Source: Costus lasius (lineage: Eukaryota; Streptophyta; Magnoliopsida; Zingiberales; Costaceae). Taken from it: 64,000 bases of DNA. Under the pieces are notes generated by a model that had not been told where the DNA came from, made no database searches, and saw nothing but the letters and a program-made list of their open reading frames with translations. The stretch is from assembly GCA_027563935.2 (NCBI GenBank), contig CM050450.1:94238439-94302438 (forward strand). The letters are read 5' to 3'. The position numbers and the translations under genes were made by a program. This document shows, piece by piece, positions 11,202-24,228 of the stretch. The stretch's first letter is position 1; the number at the start of each line of letters is the position of its first letter.

Positions 11202-12411
11202 TTCAAGTGCCAGCCGCCCATGCCAATTTGTAGCCTGCAATGTCAGCCATCAGCAGCCTCTTCAGTCCACTCTCATCTCAGATTTCGAGCTTACTAACCT
11301 GCTGAAGACTCCAAAGTTCAAACTCCAAACAACCGCCCATTTGGAAGAAGAGATCAGCCCATTGAGTTGTCTACATCATGCTTGCTTGTGTGACTTGTTT
11401 TGAGCTTAGGGAGATAACCGTTGGAGACCCCCCTATATGATGTATTCCTCTTGTAAAGTCATCACTTAGTGTTGAATGAAATTTCAAATTCTGAAGTGTG
11501 TCTTCAAATGGTGTGTGTCACCTAACCCCTCTCATCCCTCCAACCCTTGCCGAGAGCCCCCTTTCCATTCCCTCTTGCTCTTCCACCTTCTTCCACCATA
11601 TGCGCTTGTCTTGAAGATGGGAGCTCACGCCACTTCCTCCCTCTAGCCTTGAAGAGCCTTCAATCAAGAGGAGGAGCTGGACACATTCGAGACTCAAGAA
11701 GGTGCCATCAACTCCATGCCGAGAACAAGCCACCCCCACTTTAGCTAAGTCTTCTTCCCCTTTGGGTCATTGTTCTTTGTTACTTGTTGTTGTGGTTCTT
11801 TGATACTTGTTGGACAGCCCCTTTGCACTCACGCTTGCTTTCTGCAGGAGGTGCAAGGCCATGGGATGACAAGCAAGCTATCCCCTCTTTTCTTCCCCTA
11901 AGCCTAGATAGTCTAAACTATGTTAACAAGGGAATTTGGAGTCTAGCCTCCCCCTTGATTGTCTTGTGTATTGGCCTCTTAATATTATTTTCAAAATTCA
12001 CCCACGCATGTGTGGGATGCTGCAATGACATGTGTGTAAGCTCATAGGGCCCTACTTCGTGAGATTCCACCATTGGACCGGTGAAGAACGGGAAGGACAC
12101 CCTTTCTATTCTCAAAGGGTGCAAGGTGAGTTCCTCCCTTAGAGTAGCTTTATTGCTTATGATAGAACCGCATGTTAGATCTATTTGAGGCTATAGAACC
12201 GCATGTTTAAGTTTGTTCAAAGTTCCAACTTATCTAGAAGCACATGCTAGGTTGCTCTTGTTGATTAGTTTCGGTTTTCCCTATTATCGACCAAAACAAG
12301 CTAATTTCGAACTACGATAGCTTAAGGGGTTTATTAAGCTATACTTAATTATCAAAATGTTTTCAAAACGCGTTGTTTGAATGTTGCATGCTTGGCCCCC
12401 CCATCAATATT

Positions 12412-12959
12412 GGAGCTACAAGTTTGACACACTTGTCCAATAAGAACATCCAGTGGCAAAGGAAACATGTATGCCTTGTGAAATGATTCACACTTGTGCT
12501 GTGGTTTGGGTGTAGTCTTGGAAGACTCTTTCCTTTATATCGGGAGATAGTGATGTGTTGCTAGATACCCCTCACTGATTGTGATAACGTGAGTTATCGT
12601 TACCGACATTTAAAGGAAACCCTTAGGGTCGCACAATTTGATGATATGGCTTACTTAAGTCAGATCGTGTGGACTGAATTGTTTTAGTTCAGTTAAAAGG
12701 AGATTAGACTCTGATTGTAAGTGAGATCTGGTCTGATCATGTTTGATTGATTAGGGCTTCAGATCGGTAAGCTTCGATCGAGAGTATGGATGCTAGATCG
12801 AAGAGATCAAGAGCATCAAGAGATGAACGGTTAGATCTTGAACCGTTTGGTTCATAGAGATCTAGACCATGGCTTGGGCTGGTTTAATTTGGGTTTTTGA
12901 ACCGAATTGAATTGAACCTAATTGGCTTGAACCGGTTCACATGGGTGAACGTATGGTTC
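12412..12959 (+). repeat. Element A 3' LTR, second segment
   Basis: Continues the LTR after the solo LTR insertion, matching 3089-3636 of the 5' LTR. It ends at GGTTC (12955-12959), the duplicated target of element B. Confidence 0.94.
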
Positions 12960-14657
12960 TGTTGGGGTATGCCCTTAAGGCTAATGTTTGAGGCCTTGGG
13001 ATTGTAAAAGTATCATGTAATAAACTCTTATGTTTATAAAAGGCATGGTTATTATTCAGGTTGTTACCTTGTCTGCTGTAATAAGTGTACTTCTGAATAA
13101 TGTCTCAAAGCTGTTCAGCTAGGCTGACATGCTATATGTCCTTAGTCGAGATATCTTGGTGAACCTGAGACAGCCTTGATATGATTGAGACTAATATGTG
13201 TGCTGATCTTATAGGATGCTTCGAGCATGGAATAAGATGTAGACTCATGGGTACATTGGATGTACTGGACAGACCCTACTAGGATATTCAATTGCTTGTC
13301 ACAATGTGAATATTCCTTGATTGCAACAAGTGGCACATGTCCTCTGACTTGAGATCACTTGTGTTTCTAAATGATGACTGTCATTGTTTTGAGGTAGTTC
13401 AATATCATTTGAAAGATAATGATCATAGACTATCTTGGATAATGATCATGAGTCAGGTTAGGACACTAGTGATAGACATAGGATTGTCGTCTCCTTGTTT
13501 AAGGAGTGTGGTGTTCTAAAGGGCCCCCTTATGAGATGATTGAGATAGTGTATGGCCATACCCAGATGACTATGTGCATCTGATCTAATCATGCTCAACA
13601 TATTGGAATTACAGGCTTGGCACGCTTGTCCAATAAGAACATCCAGTGGCAAAGGACACATGTATGCCTCGTGAGTTTGATTCACACTTGTGCTATGGTT
13701 TGGGAGAAGTCTTGGAAGACTCTTTCCTTTATATCGGGAGACAGTGATGTGTTGCTAGATACCCCTCACTGGTCGTGATAACGTAAGTTATCGTTACCGA
13801 CATTTAAAGGAAACCCTCAGGGTCGCACAATTTGATGATATGGCTTACTTGAGTCAGATCGTATGGACTGGATTCTTTGAGTTCAGATTAAAGGGGATTT
13901 AATCTCTGATTGTAAGTGAGATCTGGTCTGATCATGTTTGATTGATTAGGGCTTGAGATCGGTAAGCTTCGATCGAGAGAAATGATGCTAGATCGGGGAG
14001 ATCAGGGGCATCAGGAGATGAGTGGTTAGATCGTGAGCCTTAGGGTTCAATTTGGTCTAGACCAAGTGGCTTGAGCTATTTCGGTTTGGTTTGATGAACC
14101 AAATTCGATTGGACGATTTGGCTTGAACCGGTTCACAAATGTGAACGCTTGGTTCAATGCCAATAGGCGTTTTTGGTTTGTCTTGAGCGCATGGCTTGAT
14201 TGTCTTCCATTTATGGAAAGTCATCAAAGCCGGTTTTGCTTAAACGCCAAAACGCTTAAGCGTTGGTCTCTTGACGACAACGCCTTGATCCTTTTCGTTG
14301 TGTGGTTGACGAAAGAGGAAGACAAGGAAGAGGAGCTCTCGGCCATAGGGATTCATCTAATCACCCCCTTTCCATTCGACAAGATAGCTTGGGTGCCTTG
14401 CTAGCACAAGGGACGTCAAGGAAGTGAGCATCTTCATCTTGTGTGTGGACTTGTGGAGGAGACCTAACTTGTTCTCTTCTTCCAAGCCGAATTCCAAGCC
14501 TATGGCGTTGGTATGAATCTCCCCTTGTTCTTATCAATCTATGATAGTTGAACATATGGCATGCAAAAGATCTTGAAACCCTTGCTTCCGCTTGCATAAA
14601 TTTCATTTGCGCCATGATTAGGGTTTTTGCCCCCCCCTCTCGAAAGGGGTTCCAACA
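12960..14657 (+). repeat. Element B 5' LTR
   Basis: 1,698 bp, TGTTGG...CCAACA, followed by AT and the primer site. The first 1.2 kb is close to A's LTR. The last third diverges strongly. The 3' end carries the hairpin-forming CCCCTCTCGAAAGGGG. Confidence 0.96.
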
Positions 14658-14659
14658 AT

Positions 14660-14671
14660 TGGTATCAGAGC
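14660..14671 (+). other. Primer binding site, element B
   Basis: TGGTATCAGAGC, initiator-Met-tRNA type, two bases after the LTR end. Confidence 0.93.
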
Positions 14672-16497
14672 CGTCTATGCATGCTATTATGTTTGCTGAT
14701 GTGATCCATGTTTACATTTATGCTTAGATCTATGGTTGGTTACATGCGCAAGCTCATGAAAAATTTATGATGCGAAAACTTCATGCATGATGTTTGTTGT
14801 TCTAAGCCGCATGTATAGGTGCTTGTTGTTTGTTGTTGTCAAAGTTGCGCTCCCCCTTGAAGGGGACTCTACAAGTGTTGTTGTTGGCGCATGTTTGATT
14901 GGCGCTTCTTACATGTTGTTTTTGACAAAACAAAACATCTTGCGCGCCCATGAATTAGATCTAAGTTGCACCTATTGTAAACCCTTAGACGGGTTGATGG
15001 GGTTGAAAGCATCCTCTATGTTAGATCAAACTAGTCTGATCAGACCATCTGACAGCCTAGATGGATCGACCAGATGGCACCTGTGCGCAAGCACGAGGTG
15101 GCTATAGGTCGATTGCATCACAGGCGTGTAGCGAGGTCTGGTTGAGACAACCAGTGAACACACATGAGTTAGGCCCGGGGTCACACCCGCTTGCCAGAAC
15201 TCATGTTGGTGGTTCAGCCCTTGGCGCATGCATGGTTGACCATCAGGTCAACGCGAGTCAGTTAGGACTTGGTGCATGCAAGGGCAAGGATCTAACTAGA
15301 CTTGATGAGTGGATCCCCATCAATGGACCGTTGTAAGGTTATAGGGCTCATAAGGAAATTAAAATTGATGCCATGGGGTTTTTCAAAAATTTTAATTTCA
15401 TGAATGGATCACATGTTGATTGATGCCTATGCTTGTTTATTTAATCTTATGTGGGTTGCCCTATTGTGTGCTGTGCTGGGGCCTGCGTGCCTGGATTTAA
15501 AATTGTAAATTAATTTGTGATCTGCGAATCACATTGTACTTAATTTATAATATGTAATTGACCTGCGAGTCAATCTTGTCTAGATAGATCAAATTGTATT
15601 TGATTAGACAGGAGCACAAAGGCACACATCCCAAGGGGCATTCAGCTGGTGGCGCACCTGAGGTGCTCTAGGAGCTAGAGCCCTGGGTTGGACCAGATGA
15701 GATGCAAAAGGAGATCAAGGGAAGACTTAAGTAAAATTAAGGTCTTACTTAGGGTTCATGGGCATTTACCACATAAGATCAACATGCTTTCTATTTATTG
15801 CTTTTATAATTAGAAATGCATGTGTTTATCTTCTGCTATCACCATAGGACTTGCATGATAGTCAAGAAGATAAAAAGACCGTTAAAATCCAACGCTAATA
15901 TATCAAGCTCGTAAGCCTTCTGACGCGAAACCTCACCGTTCTGACTATCGTTGGAGCCGTGTTGTACCCACTCAGTGGGCACGTCCATCTATCTTCAGAC
16001 GGTGCGGGATTACACCTGCGTGTTACAGAGTAGGGATTTATCCCTTCTCGTTGCTCAGCATAGCACGTGGTGGTCCAGGGAGTAGGTCGGGTCAGCTTGA
16101 CCATGTAGGCTACATATGTGGCGCATATGGTAGCACATGGAGGCAGCCATCTGTGGGATCAGAGACTGTGTTGTACCAACTCAGTTGGCACAGTCTGCTG
16201 GATTGCCCAGATGAAGGGGAATCGCACGGGCTGGCGATTGGCAGGGACTGCCTACCAGAAATTAGTGCTTGTCCTCTCTGTGCATCTTATCTCGCCTGAG
16301 CGGGACGCGGAGACCAAGTATGAAATCTGAATCCCATCTCACTAAAAGAGTTTTACTCTTTCGGACTGTTTTACTGGATTTTTCAGTCAGATAAAATAGT
16401 GAGAAAAGAATCTTTCTTAAGTCCTGGATTGATTCTGAACATTGATACTGACCTTGCTGTTCTTGCATTGTTGTAGATTCCTGCAGCAACGAACACC
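14672..16497 (+). other. Untranslated leader of element B
   Basis: Homologous to A's leader over most of its length. At 14847-14870 it contains a 24-bp sequence identical to the last part of A's LTR (4132-4155), which A's own leader lacks. The splice-acceptor-like block (TACTGAC at 16446, AG at 16475-16476) lies just before the Gag ATG. I see no AUG-initiated gene. Confidence 0.8.
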
Positions 16498-19400
16498 ATG
16501 AGCTTCAATGTGCGATCCCTATTGGAAAGGGAGAAGTTTGCTGGGCCGAACTTCTCTGACTGGTTCGGACACCTTAAGATCGTTCTTAAGGCAGAGAGGA
16601 AACTGTATGTCCTCGAGATGGCGATACCGCCGCAGCCCGCTCCGAACGCCGCAAGGGCGGTTCGGGATGCCTATGAAAAGCACGTCAATGATAGCATTGA
16701 TGTCGCTTGCCTGATGCTAGCGTCTATGACGCCACCGCTGCAGCGTCAGCATGAGGATATGTCGGCTATAGAGATTATAGCGAACCTCAAGATGTTGTAT
16801 GCTGCACAGGCGAGGACAGAACGCTATAATCTGACGAAGCTCTTCTTTCAGAGCAAACTGGCTGAGGGGAGCCCAGTGGGAGCTCACGTGCTCAAGATGA
16901 TTGGGCACAAGGAGGCTCTGGAGAAACTGGGGCATACCATCAACCAGGAGCTTGCTGTAGATATTATTCTGCAGTCTCTCCCGCCTTCTTTCGATGCGTT
17001 CATCATTAACTTTAATATGAACAAAATCGATTGTACTCCGGCAGAGCTGCTGAATATGCTCTTGACTACTGAGGAGACTCTGAAGGGAAAGCCTTCGACC
17101 TCTGTCTTGATGGTTCCTTCAAGGAACAAGAAGAAGGGGAAGAAGGGCAAGGCCCCTGTCAAGAACTACAGCAAGGCTCTGAAACAGAAGGTGAAGCGGT
17201 CGAAGGACAACAGGTGTTTCCACTGTGGCCAGCTGGGTCACTGGAAAAAGGACTGTAAAGCGCTCCAAGGAGATAAGAGGGGAAGCATCGCTTCTGGCTC
17301 AGGTATATATGTGACTGAGGTCATGTTATCTTCTTCTATATCATGGGTGTTGGACACTGCATGTGGAGTTCACATTTGTTCAAATGTACAGGAACTCAAG
17401 AGAAGAAGGCAGGTGGGACAGCATGAGGTAGACCTACGCGTTGGAAACGGGGCACGGGTTGCTGCTGTTGCTGTAGGAGACTATTTCATTTCTTTACCAT
17501 CTGGCATTGTATTAGAATTAAACAATTGTTATTTTGTACCCAGTATTACCAAGAATATTATCTCCATTCCTGCTCTTGTCAGGAAGGGATTTTCCTTTGA
17601 ATGCAAAATTTCAAAGTGTGTTTTATCTCATGATAATATTGTGTATGCCACTGGTTCAATTAACAATGGGTTATTCATGTTGGACATGGAATATTCGATA
17701 CAAAATATTGATAATAAGAAAGCCAAGTATGCTGATGACAGCACCTTGCTATGGCATAGTCGTTTAGGCCATATAAACGAGAAGCGCATTAAGCGGTTGC
17801 ATGAACATGGACTGCTGGGATCATTCTCCTATGAGGAGATTGATACATGCAAAGCTTGTTTAATGGGTAAAATGACGAAGTCACCTTTTCTTCAAAAGGG
17901 TCAAAGGACTTTAGGTTTACTTGACCTTATACACAGTGATGTGTGTGGGCCTTTCAGTAAACATGCCAGAGGTGGCTATCAGTACTTCATTACCTTTACT
18001 GATGATTTCAGTAGGTATGGGTATGTCTATCTGATGAGACATAAAAGTGAATCTTTTGACAAGTTCAAAGAGTTCAAAAATGAAGTACAAAATCAGTTAG
18101 GCCGTAATATCAAGGCACTTCGTTCTGATCGAGGTGGTGAATACCTGAGTCATGCATTTACTGACTATCTAAAGGAGTGTGGGATTGTCTCACAGCTCAC
18201 TCCGCCAGGAACACCGCAATGGAATGGTGTGTCCGAAAGGAGAAATAGAACGTTACTTGATATGGTTCGTTCTATGATGAGTCAGGCTACTCTTCCATAC
18301 TCCTTTTGGGGTTTTGCACTGGAAACAGCTGCAAAGGTACTAAACCGAGTGCCATCCAAGGCAGTTTCAAAGACGCCATATGAGTTATGGTATGGGAAAC
18401 AGCCTAGCTTGACATTTATCAGGATCTGGGGTTGCGAGGCTTATGTCAAAAAGCTCGCCTCTGGGAAACTGGAGAGCAGATCTGAGAAATGTATCTTTGT
18501 TGGTTACCCTAAGGAAACTAAGGGTTATTATTTCTTCGATCCCAAAGAGAACAAGGTTTTTGTTGCTCGGACGGCTATATTTCTTTCGAGGGAATTTCTT
18601 CTGCAAGAGGCCAGTGGGAGAGAAATAAGGCTGGATGAGAATCCAGAGGAAGGACAAAGTAGTCAAGCACAGTTGGATGAGCCTGAGCCGGTAAATCAGG
18701 TTAATGAACAACCTGAGGCTCAGATATCACGGGAACCGCGAAGATCGGGAAGGATCCGTCGACAGCCTGAGCGCTATGACGGAGTCTACATCATTGATAA
18801 TGATGAACCCCTCACTTATGCGGATGCGGTCAGTGGACCGGAGTCAGCTAGATGGCTTGAAGCTATGCGAGCCGAAATGGACTCCATGTCAGATAACCAA
18901 GTCTGGGATTTGGTTGATCCGCCTCCGGGAGTAATCCCTATAGGCTGTAAATGGATCTTCAAGAAGAAGATTGACATGGATGGTAACGTGGTTACCTATA
19001 AAGGCAGGCTAGTTGCGAAAGGTTTCAAACAAATCTACGGGATAGATTATGATGAAACTTTCTCACCTGTAGCCATGTTTAAGTCTATTCGGATTCTTTT
19101 CGCGATAGCAGCATATTACGATTATGAGATCTGGCAGATGGATGTGAAAACAGCTTTCCTTAATGGAAATCTGGATGAGGATGTGTATATGACACAACCT
19201 GAGGGTTTCACTAATCCATCAGATCGTCATAAAATATGCAAGTTAAAGAAGTCCATTTATGGACTGAAACAAGCATCTAGAAGCTGGAACATTCGTTTTG
19301 ATGAATCAATCTCTGAGTTTGGTTTCATCAAGAACGATGATGACCCGTGTGTTTATAAGAGGTTTAGTGGGAGCGTAATTACATTCCTAATCCTCTACGT

Positions 19401-20379
19401 CGATGATATCTTAATCATTGGAAATGATATTCCTGAACTGCATGCTGTTAAAGCATGGTTAGGAAAATGTTTCCAGATGAAAGATCTCGGAGAAGCAGCC
19501 TATGTATTAGGTGTCAAGATCTACCGAGATAGATCTAAGAGGCTTCTCGGGCTGTGCCAGAGTACTTACATCGATAAGGTCCTGGATAGATTCCATTTAG
19601 AGAATTCTAAACGTGGATATCTTCCAGTCAGACATGGTCTGAATCTTTCAAAGAGTCAGTGTCCACAAACACAGACTGAAAAAGATGAAATGGACAATAC
19701 GCCTTATGCTTCGGCTATTGGGTCCATTATGTATGCGATGTTGTGTACTCGCCCAGACGTCGCTTACGGGTTAAGCGTGACCAGTCGATTCCAAAGTAAT
19801 CCAGGTTTGGCGCACTGGATTGCAGTCTAGAACATTTTAAAATATCTGCGGAGGACCAAAGATATGTTCTTGATATATGGTGGTCAGGAAGAACTCAGTA
19901 TAGAGGGATATACTGACGCTTCGTTCCAGTCGGACCAGGATGATTTCCGATCGCAATCAGGCTATGTTTTCAGCTTGAATGGTGGAGCAGTGGTGTGGAA
20001 GAGCTTCAAACAGTCAACTGTTGCTGATTCCACAACAGAAGCCGAGTATGTTGCAGCCTCGGAAGCATCCAAGGAGGCAGTGTGGATTCGTAAGTTCGTG
20101 AGATAACTTGGTGTCGTTCCTTCGAGTGCTGATCCTTTGGTTATCTTCTGTGATAACACTGGAGCCATCGCACAAGCAAAGGAACCACGGTCGCACCAGA
20201 AGTCCAAGCACATACAGAGACGGTTTCACTTGATCCGGGAGATCATTGATCGAGGCGAGATCAAAATCTGCAAGGTTCATACAGATGACAATCTGGCAGA
20301 CCCGCTTACCATGCCTCTGGCGCAGCAGAAGCATGAGAAGCACTGTAATAATATGGGTTTGAGATTTCTCAACCATTAG
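16498..20379 (+). pseudogene. Element B Gag-Pol, broken by two nonsense changes
   Basis: One continuous 1,294-codon frame from ATG 16498 to NNMGLRFLNH, with the same domain order as A: Gag, CFHCGQLGHWKKDC knuckle, LDTACG protease, integrase, RT (LYVDDILIIGND) and RNase H. Two stops interrupt it: TAG at 19828-19830 (A has AAG) at the start of the RNase H region, and TAA at 20104-20106 (A has GAA) inside RNase H. Translation would give a 1,110-residue product with Gag, protease, integrase and RT intact but no RNase H. Both stops are transversions, unlike the C-to-T stops in G and F. The integrase site that is frameshifted in A is intact here. Confidence 0.96.
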
Positions 20380-20386
20380 ATTAAGT

Positions 20387-20399
20387 GCAAGTGGGAGAT
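20387..20399 (+). other. Polypurine tract, element B
   Basis: GCAAGTGGGAGAT directly before the 3' LTR. Confidence 0.85.
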
Positions 20400-22095
20400 T
20401 GTTGGGGTATGCCCTTAAGGCTAATGTTTGAGGCCTTGGGATTGTAAAAGTATCATGTAATAAACTCTTATGTTTATAAAAGGCATGGTTATTATTCAGG
20501 TTGTTACCTTGTCTGCTGTAATAAGTGTACTTCTGAATAATGTCTCAAAGCTGTTCAGCTAGGCTGACATGCTATATGTCCTTAGTCGAGATATCTTGGT
20601 GAACCTGAGATAGCCTTGATATGATTGAGACTAATATGTGTGCTGATCTTATAGGATGCTTCGAGCATGGAATAAGATGTAGACTCATGGGTACATTGGA
20701 TGTACTGGACAGACCCTACTAGGATATTCAATTGCTTGTCACAATGTGAATATTCCTTGATTGCAACAAGTGGCACATGTCCTCTGACTTGAGATCACTT
20801 GTGTTTCTAAATGATGACTGTCATTGTTTTGAGGTAGTTCAATATCATTTGAAAGATAATGATCATAGACTATCTTGGATAATGATCATGAGTCAGGTTA
20901 GGACACTAGTGATAGACATAGGATTGTCGTCTCCTTGTTTAAGGAGTGTGGTGTTCTAAAGGGCCCCCTTATGAGATGATTGAGATAGTGTATGGCCATA
21001 CCCAGATGACTATGTGCATCTGATCTAATCATGCTCAACATATTGGAATTACAGGCTTGGCACGCTTGTCCAATAAGAACATCCAGTGGCAAAGGACACA
21101 TGTATGCCTCGTGAGTTTGATTCACACTTGTGCTATGGTTTGGGAGAAGTCTTGGAAGACTCTTTCCTTTATATCGGGAGACAGTGATGTGTTGCTAGAT
21201 ACCCCTCACTGGTCGTGATAACGTAAGTTATCGTTACCGACATTTAAAGGAAACCCTCAGGGTCGCACAATTTGATGATATGGCTTACTTGAGTCAGATC
21301 GTATGGACTGGATTCTTTGAGTTCAGATTAAAGGGGATTTAATCTCTGATTGTAAGTGAGATCTGGTCTGATCATGTTTGATTGATTAGGGCTTGAGATC
21401 GGTAAGCTTCGATCGAGAGAAATGATGCTAGATCGGGGAGATCAGGGGCATCAGGAGATGAGTGGTTAGATCGTGAGCCTTAGGGTTCAATTTGGTCTAG
21501 ACCAAGTGGCTTGAGCTATTTCGGTTTGGTTTGATGAACCAAATTCGATTGGACGATTTGGCTTGAACCGGTTCACAAATGTGAACGCTTGGTTCAATGC
21601 CAATAGGCGTTTTTGGTTTGTCTTGAGCGCATGGCTTGATTGTCTTCCATTTATGGAAAGTCATCAAAGCCGGTTTTGCTTAAACGCCAAAACGCTTAAG
21701 CGTTGGTCTCTTGACGACAACGCCTTGATCCTTTTCGTTGTGTGGTTGACGAAAGAGGAAGACAAGGAAGAGGAGCTCTCGGCCATAGGGATTCATCTAA
21801 TCACCCCCTTTCCATTCGACAAGATAGCTTGGGTGCCTTGCTAGCACAAGGGACGTCAAGGAAGTGAGCATCTTCATCTTGTGTGTGGACTTGTGGAGGA
21901 GACCTAACTTGTTCTCTTCTTCCAAGCCGAATTCCAAGCCTATGGCGTTGGTATGAATCTCCCCTTGTTCTTATCAATCTATGATAGTTGAACATATGGC
22001 ATGCAAAAGATCTTGAAACCCTTGCTTCCGCTTGCATAAATTTCATTTGCGCCATGATTAGGGTTTTTGCCCCCCTCTCGAAAGGGGTTCCAACA
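20400..22095 (+). repeat. Element B 3' LTR
   Basis: 1,696 bp, identical to the 5' LTR apart from one C/T difference near 20611 and a C run two bases shorter near 22072. Confidence 0.96.
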
Positions 22096-22100
22096 GGTTC

Positions 22101-22622
22101 AAGGTTTAAAGGCATCTTGGGCGGTTTTTCTTCAAGTGGTCGCATGGCTTGATAACCTTCCATATTTGGAAGTGTAACGCCATCACTTGAATGAAAAAGA
22201 AACCTCAACGCAATTTGCCAATTACTCTCTTGTCTCCTTCATTCGACGAAGAGAGGGACTTGGACAAGGTAGCTCTCGGCCAAGCACATCTCATCATCAA
22301 CACACGACAAGGAACTTTGGGGAGATCTCTTGCTAGCACAAGGAAGATCCTAAAGGGTAGCCATCTCTCATCTAGTGTGTGTTTTCTTTGGAGGAGTGCT
22401 TACTTGCCCTCTTGCTTCCAAGCCGACACCCTTTATCATGGCTATGGTAAAAGATCTAAAACTTGATCTTTGCAATACATATAAAGTTGATCATATATAT
22501 GTGTTCATGCAAACGATTTTATTGAAACCCTAGAAGAGTACATTTTCCGCATGCTCTAGGGTTCGCCCCCCTCTAGAAAGGGGTTTTATCTGCCTGTGCT
22601 CCCCCTTGAAGGGGACTCTTCA
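22101..22622 (+). repeat. Element A 3' LTR, last segment
   Basis: Resumes after element B's right-hand GGTTC duplication and matches 3637-4158 of A's 5' LTR, ending GGGGACTCTTCA. It is followed by the CATAT duplication (22623-22627) and then G's LTR. Confidence 0.95.
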
Positions 22623-22627
22623 CATAT

Positions 22628-24208
22628 GATTAACTTAAAGCTTTCATAGATCAACACAAAGATTTTACCATAGCCATCGTTTGGATGGCGACTTGGAAAT
22701 AAGAGGGCGATGTGGCTCTCCTCCAAAGTGAACGCACACAAGATGGTGATGGCTTCCTTCTTGGCGTTCCTTGTGCTAGCAAAGCTCTCCAAGGTGTCCT
22801 AGCCGTGTGAGGAGAATGAGATGCTCTCTTGGCGTTTTCGAACCTCCTCCTTGGCGTGAAGTCACTCTACCAAAATGAGAGGAGCCTCGAGAGTAGAAGA
22901 TGGGCGACGAGAGAAGCGTTACCCTCGAACGTGGAGGCGTGCTTCTATTTTGGAAAAATTCAACTTCCAAAAATAGCAAGCCCTCAACGCATGATGCGTT
23001 CACTCCAAGTGAACCGATCGCATCTTCTTCTCCCTTTGAACCATGCGTTCATATAATGAACCGGTTCTATAGAATTTGGTTCAAAGACCAAATCAAACCA
23101 AGCCTTGGTCTAGACCTTATTAAACCGAAAGGCTCAAGATCTAACCACACATCTCTTGATGCTCTTGATCTCATCGATCTAGCATCAATTCTCTCGATCG
23201 AAGCTTACCGATCTCAAGCCCTAATCAATCAAACATGATCAGACTAGATCTCACTTACAATCAGAGTTTAAACTCCTTTAAACTGAACCAAAACAATTCA
23301 GTCCACACGATCTGACATAAGTAAGCCATATCATCAAATTGTGCAACCTTAAGGGTTTCCTTTAAATGTCGGTAACGATAACTTAAGTTATCACGATCAG
23401 AGAGGGGTATCTAGCAACACATCACTGTCTCCCGATATAAAGGAAAGAGTCTTCCAAGACTACACCCAAACCACAGCACAAGTGTGAATCCAATTCACTT
23501 GACATATGTGTTTCCTTTGCCACTGGATGTTCTCGTTGGACAAGCGTGTCAAGCCTGTAACTCCAACATGATGAGAGTGGTTAGATCAGATGAACATAGT
23601 CATCTGGGTATGGCCATACACTTTCTCAACCATCTCATACAGGGGGCCCCTTTAGAACATCACACTCCAAACAAGGAGAAGGCAATCCTATATCTATCAC
23701 TAGTGTCCTAACATGACTCATGCTCATTATCCAAGATAGTCTATAACCATTATATTTCAAATGATATTGAACTACCTCAAGACAATGCCAATCATCATTT
23801 AGAAACACAAGTGATCTCAAGTCAAAGTAAATATGCCACTTGTTTGCATACAAGGATTATTCACATTGCGACAAACAATTGAATATCCTAAGTAGGGTCT
23901 GTCCAGTACATCCAATGTACCTATGAGTCTACATCTTATTCCATGCTCGAAGCATCCTATAAGATTAGAACACATATTAGTCTCAATCATATCAAGGCTG
24001 TCTCATGTTTACCAAGATATCTCGACTAAGGACTATACTGCATGTCAGCGAAGCTGAACACCATTGAGACATTATTTAGAAGTATACATATAGCAGCAGA
24101 TAATGCAACAACCTGAATAACAACCATTGCCTTTATAAACATAGTTTATACATGATACTGATAATAACCCAAGGCCTCAAACATTAGCCTTAAGGGCATA
24201 CCCCAACA
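22628..24208 (-). repeat. Element G 3' LTR, main segment
   Basis: Homologous in reverse orientation to the F LTRs. On the minus strand it starts TGTTGGGG at 24208. With 2346-2439 it makes an LTR of about 1,675 bp. The left junction is the CATAT duplication of element A. Confidence 0.92.
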
Positions 24209-24228
24209 ATCTCCCACTTGCACTTAAT

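Larger units (their letters stand above)
10523..12406 (+). mobile_element. Probable solo LTR, Ty3/gypsy Tat-like, inside A's 3' LTR
   Basis: An 1,884-bp insertion flanked by ATATT (10518-10522 and 12407-12411), starting TGATGTGGGG and ending CCCCCCATCA, so it has TG...CA ends with an imperfect inverted repeat. It has no primer site, polypurine tract or protein domain, so a solo LTR left by LTR-LTR recombination is the simplest reading. The stretch around 11446-11490 (TTGTAAAGTCATC, GTTGAATGAAAT) resembles the transcription-end region of Tat-type gypsy LTRs as I remember them. A 171-aa open frame (10888-11403) falls on degenerate tandem repeats and has no recognisable domain. The orientation is inferred from that end region. 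Confidence 0.78.
12960..22095 (+). mobile_element. Angela-like Ty1/copia element B, very young
   Basis: Complete 9,136-bp element inserted in A's 3' LTR, flanked by GGTTC (12955-12959 and 22096-22100). The LTRs (12960-14657 and 20400-22095) have perfect 6-bp inverted ends, TGTTGG and CCAACA. I found only one base difference and a 2-bp C-run length difference between them, so the insertion is recent. It is the youngest datable element of the stack. Its Gag-Pol nevertheless has two premature stops. Confidence 0.96.
2440..22622 (+). mobile_element. Angela-like Ty1/copia element A (holds two nested insertions)
   Basis: Full-length element flanked by a 5-bp duplication, CATAT (2435-2439 and 22623-22627). 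The 5' LTR is 2440-4158. The 3' LTR is in three pieces (9874-10522, 12412-12959, 22101-22622) that sum to 1,719 bp, exactly the 5' LTR length. Between them lie a primer site, a 1.8-kb leader and a gag-pol frame. By eye the two LTRs differ at about six positions, which suggests a young insertion. The 3' LTR was later split by a probable solo LTR and by element B. The LTR ends are TGTTGG and TCTTCA, so the terminal inverted repeat is poorer than in B. Confidence 0.95.

Noticed and set aside
10888..11403. 171-codon ATG frame in the solo LTR
   Set aside because: It lies over degenerate tandem repeats, has no recognised domain and sits in an LTR, so it is probably fortuitous.
14123..14404. 93-codon frame in B's LTR, repeated at 21563-21844
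   Set aside because: It starts with GTG and lies in LTR sequence. The duplication reflects LTR identity.
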